Assembly (NCBI RefSeq): GCF_007971385.1
Contig: NZ_CP042434.1
Location: 310,001-374,000, forward strand
Reading direction: 5' to 3'
DNA length: 64,000 bases
Origin: Arachidicoccus ginsenosidivorans
Lineage (GTDB): Bacteria > Bacteroidota > Bacteroidia > Chitinophagales > Chitinophagaceae
Shown here: positions 58,545 to 64,000 of the stretch, in pieces
Position numbering within the stretch: position 1 is the stretch's first letter
How the letters are laid out: each line of letters begins with the position of its first letter
Program-made: the position numbers and the translations under genes
Notes under the pieces: generated by a model
What the model was told of the DNA's origin: nothing
Seen by the model: the letters and a program-made list of their open reading frames with translations, nothing else
Database searches by the model: none

Positions 58545-61357
58545 TCAGGTTAAAATTGGCGTAAAATCCCCTATACTCTTATACATAAGAGGTACAGAAG
58601 AAAAATTGGCTGTTATACTTGCAGGGCTATTATATACTGTATAAGTATTGGTGCCCGGTTTTCGGTACCGAGGTCTGATATTAAAAAGATTATATCCTCT
58701 TACCATTAGTCGAATATTTTTTTGATCTCCTTGGCAATGGAAACGTTAAGCGCCGAGTAGATAAAAGGCAACTTATCTTTTAAGTTAACCTCAAGGTCCC
58801 TTTTAAGATAACTATACGCCGGATCTGATCTTTGATCTGCTGCAATAGCAATAAATGTCATATCACGCGTATAATAGCCTATGGCACGATTGTCACTTGC
58901 CGGGGTTTCCCTGGTTTGCAAAAGGGAAATATCCATGGAGAGATTCACTGTAAATCCCAATTGGGGTATATGAGTAATACTGGAAACGGTACTGTTCCAG
59001 GTTGTATTTTTGCTGGATTTATCATTATATACGGCAAATACTGCCTCAGAGCCGTCACGGATAGCCTGTTCAGAGACAGGCTCCATATCTTGTAAGTAGC
59101 GACTATCAAATTGGGAGTAACTGATTGCCGAGCTAAGGGATAATCTGGTTGCTAATTTTTGGATTTCTACTGTGGAGTAAATCAGTTCAATCCCATAATC
59201 CCCTGAATAAAGGCCATTGCCTATCACATTTCTACCTACTCCGGCATAAAAAGTTGACGCATCCGTTGGATAATAATTATAGGTATGATCTGCGTTAATT
59301 GTATAATCATATACCGGCAGGATAATGGGTATATATTCTTTTGTGCTCGAAAACCCGTCTTTATTCTTCTTGGCATAAAATGTAATGGAACCACTGCCTG
59401 CTTTCCCCTTATAATCAATACTAAATTCCAGGCTTTGGCTTTTGGCTGGCTTTAAATCGGCATTATCGGTCGGAACCTTTCTAGTGTAAACCAGAAACAG
59501 ACTCTGATCTGCATTGCCATTATAAAGATTAAGTAATGGAATATCCAGCCAACTCGGTGCCGGGTATCAATGCGCCAGGGAGGGTGCCTTAGTGCTCACA
59601 CCATAAGCCAACGAAATTCCCCAGCCTTTGGTCAATTGATAATGACCACTTAGCCTTGGCTGATAGGCTGCAAAGCCATTTTGAATATCTGTTCTGAATC
59701 CTAGATTCAGATTATATTTTCTTGAAAATATTTTTCCTGATAGATTATCCTGGACATAAAAGCCGAAATTTGTCGCAAAAGGCACTAGCTTACTGTAATC
59801 TACAGGCCGTTCTGTTTGATTATTAAAAATACCCCATCTAGGACGCTCTGGATCAATAATTATACCAGCACCTTTATTTCCAGAACCGGCAACAGTCGCT
59901 CCTGCAACGAGTCGGTGGCTAAAACCACCCGTATTGAAATTTCGGGCACTAAGGTCCAATGATCCGTTAAATGTAACCGGCACTCCCAGAATCTGCTCCA
60001 CTGCAAGGTAAGCGCCCGGGATATAATATCCCTCATAAATACCTGTCGTGTCTTTATCAGCAACGGCCTTGGGCGGCCCATTTAACAACCATTGATTATA
60101 AGTTTCCTGGCGACCTCTGGAGTAGGCTGCACCTAAGACAATTTGTTGTAGAAATCCGTTTACTGGCTGCCAGGTGAGGCGATTGCTCAAGTTAATCGTA
60201 TGCCCCTTTTGAAATGTTCTTTTCTCCGCATCATCATCCGGATCCATTTTTACATTATCCAAACGGGTGTCATATCCAAAACCAAAAGTATTACTGAGTT
60301 GTTTGGCCAGATCCACAGACCACTGCAGGCTTGTATTAATCCTCTTATAACTTTTAATTTTATCCGTAGGGTCAGCATTACTATAAGTATATCCGCCGCT
60401 AAGATTTAATGCACCAGCCTTGCCGCCAAGCGCCACACCTTTGGAGGCTGTAATTTGCGTGGAGCCCTCATTTGCCCGCAAGGATACCTCCAGCGGAGTG
60501 CTACCTGCCCGGGTCGTTATTAGAATAGCTCCATTGGTCATTTCTCCATATTTGGCATCCGCTACTCCTTGAATTATTTCAATTCGTTCAATACGTTCAA
60601 CAGGAATATCCCTTAAATCAAACCCATTATAAGTTACATCAAAGCCACCATACTTCTGATTTGAGATACTGGCACCATTAATACCTCTTATAGATTCATT
60701 GCGTGCCTGCATGTTGGCATCGTTGCTGATACGGACTCCGTCAATATAAATAGCGATACCAAATGAATTATTCAAAGCATTCTGCCCGTCAGCATCTGTG
60801 CGCAAGGTCAGGGTCTGTGGCGACTGCAAATTTGGCGCAGTCGTTTTCTTTCCTGGCAGCATCTGCAAAATATCAGCGAGCGAAAAAGCCTGAGACTGCT
60901 CAATCGCTTCGCGATCAATAACTATAGAGGTATTGGAATGCAGCCTTTCACGGACAGCCTGTACCTGTACATCTTTGAGGGTCAGACTCTGTTGTATTAA
61001 ATGAACTTTAACGGGCTTTTGTAAATCAGTCAGATATAATTTTCTGTATGCCGTTGCTTTATTAACATACCGAAACTCAACATTAAAAACAGAATCAGAG
61101 GAGAAAAAGTTCAGCGTAAAATTCCCTTTATTATCTGTATGAGTCCCTACACTATGTTCGGGTAGAATAACCGTGGCAAATTCCAATGGCTTATTATCCA
61201 TATCCAAAACAGTGCCCCGCAATTGTAATTTTGATTGTCCTTTCAGAGCCCCGGCTAAAAGAAAACACCCCAACATAATAATAAATACACGCCTTCTTGC
61301 CCAATGTGCATAATGATGCCCCCTGCAATGTAAATATCCTTGTGTAGATTTCTCCAT
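58545..61357 (-). pseudogene. TonB-dependent receptor, one in-frame stop and one frameshift
   Basis: Signal/anchor (about 22-41), carboxypeptidase-regulatory-like domain (LRGTVLDMDNKPLEFATVIL), plug domain (ADILQMLPGKKT, IAIYIDGVRISND) and barrel. At 59567-59569 a TGA interrupts TKAPSLAH-stop-YPAPSWLDIPLL in an otherwise open frame (Arg or Gln expected). At the seven-A tract near 58716-58722 one base is missing; adding it continues as IRLMVRGYNLFNIRPRY to a stop at 58545. About 938 residues. It lies just before the peptide and TlpA genes, so it may export or import the peptide product (inference). Confidence 0.88.
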
Positions 61358-61702
61358 GAATTCTTAGTCCACCTTATACTTTAAATAAGTTACAAAGGTC
61401 CTACGAACTATTTACAATCATTTACCAATTCGGGAAATAATGTTCTACATTAAATAGTCCTTTGATTTTCATAGAGATGTATTTACCAAAATGATCCATA
61501 TCGAGCAATCCCCATTAAAATAACCGAATCAAATGGTACGTTATAGGGCTTAATTAATCACATTAAATTCCTGGTTCAAACTTACTTTCTGGTTTAAAAG
61601 AAGGGCACTATCCTCGCCGATTTACAATATTTTTTTGTGGCACTCGCTGGAATTTCCCTGCCTAAGGTTGACCACGACTTTACAATGCTCAATTAAATAT
61701 TC
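61358..61702. other. Intergenic between LacI and TonB genes, no gene seen
   Basis: Should contain the TonB receptor promoter and the LacI 3' end. No coding frame recognised. Confidence 0.4.
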
Positions 61703-62779
61703 CTAATCCTTGTTCTTTACCTTCAATGGCTCTTTTTCACCGGAAGATAATTTACTGGAAGACTCCCTGATAATAATCTCCGGCATCAACACCTCTGTGT
61801 GGAACTTTGCCGGTTTTCTTTTGGATTGTAATAAGGAAAGCAATTGCCCTGCTGCCACTTCACCCAATTTTTCAGATTGTTGCTGTACCACAGACAAGGA
61901 GGGAGAAACAAAGTCCGTCAGTGGAAAATTAGAAAATCCTATCAGCGCCAGTTCACCTGGCATAGAGATGTCATGACGCCGCAGATATCTATAAGCATCT
62001 GCCGTTACCTTATCCCAGGCAGTGAGCAACCCGTCGGGCCTTTTATTTTTGGGCAACCGCATCAGTCGATCCATAGCCACTTCCGTTTCCACATAATGGA
62101 CGCCTCCTTTGGGTAAATAATGAATCCATTTTGGGTCTACATTAATACCGCCATCTTCTAGGGCTTGTAAATAGCCTGCTTTTCTTTCCTGTACAATGGA
62201 CTGAGTAACAGCACCGCCCACAAAAGCGACTCTTCTACAACCCTGATCCAAAAGATGTCTGGTCGCTTCATAGGCGCCCCTATAATTATCAGAAATAGTC
62301 ATATGTGTTTGCAAATCAGCACAAATCCGGTCGTAGAACACAATCGGCATCCCCTTTTCATATAAATCTTTTAAATGGTCTATGTTTTTCGTTTCAGAAG
62401 AAATAGAAACCAAGAGGCCGTCCACCCTGAAGGACAAATACTGGATCGCTTTCATTTCCTTTTCTGCAGATTCATCTGTTTGTACAATAGAGACTTGATA
62501 TCCCTGGCTATAAAAAGATGATTCCATCCCGTGCACGACCTGAGAACAAAAGGGGTTATTGAACTGAGAAATCACGATACCGATGGATTTATTGCGTTTT
62601 TCCCTCAGACTCAGGGCAATAGGATTGGGAATATAATTTAGCTTCTTAGCATAAGCGACTACCCTTTTTTTGGTTTCTTCACTGATCTCATGACTATCAT
62701 GCAAAGCCCTGGATACAGTAGAAATACCCAGATTCAAATCCCGGGCCATTTGCTTGATCGTAACAGGTTCAAATTTCAT
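61703..62779 (-). CDS. LacI-family regulator divergent from uxaC
   Basis: About 358 residues from the ATG at 62779 (the frame extends further upstream but the first conserved residues are VTIKQMARDLNLGISTVSRAL). Helix-turn-helix and hinge (IALSLREKRNKSIG), then an effector-binding domain (VISQFNNPFCSQVVHGME, ELALIGFSNFPLTDFVSPSL). Its position next to uxaC suggests a hexuronate-catabolism regulator, probably sensing uronate or a pathway intermediate. A GTAACGGTTGC dyad lies 72 bases before its start. Confidence 0.92.
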   Translation of the reverse strand: MKFEPVTIKQMARDLNLGISTVSRALHDSHEISEETKKRVVAYAKKLNYIPNPIALSLREKRNKSIGIVISQFNNPFCSQVVHGMESSFYSQGYQVSIVQTDESAEKEMKAIQYLSFRVDGLLVSISSETKNIDHLKDLYEKGMPIVFYDRICADLQTHMTISDNYRGAYEATRHLLDQGCRRVAFVGGAVTQSIVQERKAGYLQALEDGGINVDPKWIHYLPKGGVHYVETEVAMDRLMRLPKNKRPDGLLTAWDKVTADAYRYLRRHDISMPGELALIGFSNFPLTDFVSPSLSVVQQQSEKLGEVAAGQLLSLLQSKRKPAKFHTEVLMPEIIIRESSSKLSSGEKEPLKVKNKD

Positions 62780-62850
62780 GATATTATTTTTATTACTCCT
62801 TAGATTCACCAGATTTATGCCCAAATATAAGCCCCTTCCCTGGTTTTCCG

Positions 62851-62861
62851 GTAACGGTTGC
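62851..62861. promoter_or_regulatory. Possible LacI-type operator upstream of the regulator
   Basis: GTAACGGTTGC is close to an odd palindrome with a central G and one mismatched pair. It lies in the divergent region between the LacI gene and uxaC. Confidence 0.3.
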
Positions 62862-63101
62862 GTAAATAAATACAAGTGCACCACCTTGTTGTTCTATGAT
62901 GTTTTGTAAATTGCTGACCATAATAAAATAACGAATAGTATTTAGTTATTGAGCATCATTTAATTTTCAGACCATTCCAGCGTCTAGAGCGGTGCATTAT
63001 TATATACTATAATATATACTATGTATTCAAAGGATCTTAAATTTAAAATTATTTAAGCCCGCTAAAAGGCAAAGGAATCTCAAAAAGAAAAAAACAGACA
63101 G

Positions 63102-64000
63102 ATGAAACCTTTTTTAGACAAAGACTTCTTACTTGAGACAGAAACTGCAAAGAAGCTTTATCATGAGGCAGCGGTGGATATGCCTATTATTGACTACCAC
63201 TGTCACCTTTCTCCTCAGCAAATTGCAGAAGATTACCAATTCAGTGACATTACCGAAGCCTGGCTGGGTGGTGACCACTATAAGTGGAGAGCCATGCGGG
63301 CAAATGGCATTGATGAGTCCTATATGACGGGTAATAAACCAGCGAAAGAAAAATTTCTGCAGTGGGCAAGAACAGTGCCTTATACCATGCGCAATCCATT
63401 ATACCACTGGACGCATCTGGAGCTACAACGTTATTTTGGCATTACCGATCTTTTAAACGAAAATTCGGCAGATGCCATCTATGAAAAAGCTTCCGCCCTG
63501 CTTAGAACCCCGAATACAGCGTAAAGAATCTGCTCAGAAAAATGGGCGTCAAGACTGTTTGTACGACGGATGACCCGACTGATGATCTGAAATGGCACCA
63601 AAAATTAAAAGACGACGGTTTTGAAATCCCGGTTCTACCTGCCTTTCGGCCAGATAAAGCCATGGCGCCAGAAGATCCGGCAGCATTTAATCATTTTGTC
63701 AGCTTATTAGAAAAAGTAACGGACAGCAAGATCAATACCTATCCAGATTATCTTAAGCAGCTTAAAAGCCGCCATGATTTCTTTGCCAGTATGGGTTGTA
63801 GTGTCTCTGATCACGGTCTTGAAGAAATCTATGCAGAGGACTTTACAACCGACGAGATTGAAATCGTTTTCAAGCAGTTACGCGCTGGTCAGACCATTAA
63901 TCTGGATCAAAACCGTAAATTTAAGTCCGCCATGTTACTGCAATTTGCCAAGTGGGATCATGAAAAAGGCTGGGTACAACAATTCCATTTAGGAGCCCTT
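63102..64000 (+). pseudogene. uxaC: Glucuronate isomerase (UxaC), frameshifted, 3' end beyond the window
   Basis: N-terminal metal motif IDYHCHLSPQQIAEDY and WLGGDHYKWRAMRANG are the uronate isomerase signature; MGVKTVCTTDDPTDDLKWH and VLPAFRPDKAMAPED follow in a different frame after the CCCCG at about 63510-63514. One extra base there gives LLRTPEYSVKNLLRKMG and restores the family sequence to the window end. It isomerises D-glucuronate to D-fructuronate (or galacturonate to tagaturonate), the first step of hexuronate breakdown. Further pathway genes are probably downstream. Confidence 0.9.

Noticed and set aside
62780-62884. LacI regulator with a 35-residue N-terminal extension
   Set aside because: Extension has no family similarity; the ATG at 62779 is right before the HTH.

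Overview
The window looks like a Bacteroidota chromosome, probably Chitinophagaceae or a close relative. Evidence seen: two SusC/SusD pairs, an ECF sigma/FecR system, a bacillithiol ligase (BshC), a fused alpha/beta 2-oxoacid dehydrogenase E1, and several promoters of the Bacteroidota form TTTG-N19/20-TAnnTTTG. The family-level placement is inference. No rRNA, tRNA, CRISPR array, insertion sequence or prophage was recognised.

Layout. 0-2 kb: the 5' end of a beta-helix surface protein, a decayed zeta-toxin/antitoxin pair, and two compact promoter/terminator units that look like small RNAs. 2.2-13.5 kb: mnmE, an S8 protease, a D-2-hydroxyacid dehydrogenase lacking catalytic residues, a TlpA thioredoxin, and a SusC/SusD pair behind a Cys-Cys leader ORF. 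13.6-34.3 kb: an intact housekeeping block (aminotransferase, HxlR regulator, phosphoesterase, mgsA, thiolase, recG, two OsmC proteins, bshC, rimO, lipA, satD-DUF3307, 2-oxoacid dehydrogenase E1). 34.4-37 kb: orphan ECF sigma factor, SGNH hydrolase, macrodomain protein. 37-48.4 kb: a minus-strand polysaccharide utilisation locus in the order sigma, FecR, SusC, SusD, SusE, with two GH76 enzymes, pointing to fungal or yeast alpha-mannan. 48.8-55.2 kb: LacI regulator, GH3 and GH20 enzymes (chitin or beta-glycan oligosaccharides), and remnants of an outer-membrane protein and a GH16 enzyme. 55.3-61.4 kb: a minus-strand group of a TonB receptor, a small peptide with a GG-type RiPP-like leader, a tiny membrane protein and two tandem TlpA proteins separated by a compound microsatellite. 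61.7-64 kb: a LacI regulator divergent from uxaC (hexuronate catabolism), which runs off the end.

About a dozen genes carry a single-base frameshift. Nearly all look like a missing base in a short homopolymer, and three more genes have an in-frame stop. All lie outside the 13.6-37 kb block apart from one very small ORF. Uncorrected sequencing indels are the simplest explanation for the frameshifts; the stops are harder to explain that way. Coordinates of broken genes below span the whole reconstructed gene.

The observations most worth following up are: three operator-like dyads at an exact 28-bp period upstream of satD; the RiPP-like peptide/TonB/TlpA group with its microsatellite; a perfect 52-bp palindrome between osmC and lipA; and the two candidate small RNAs.
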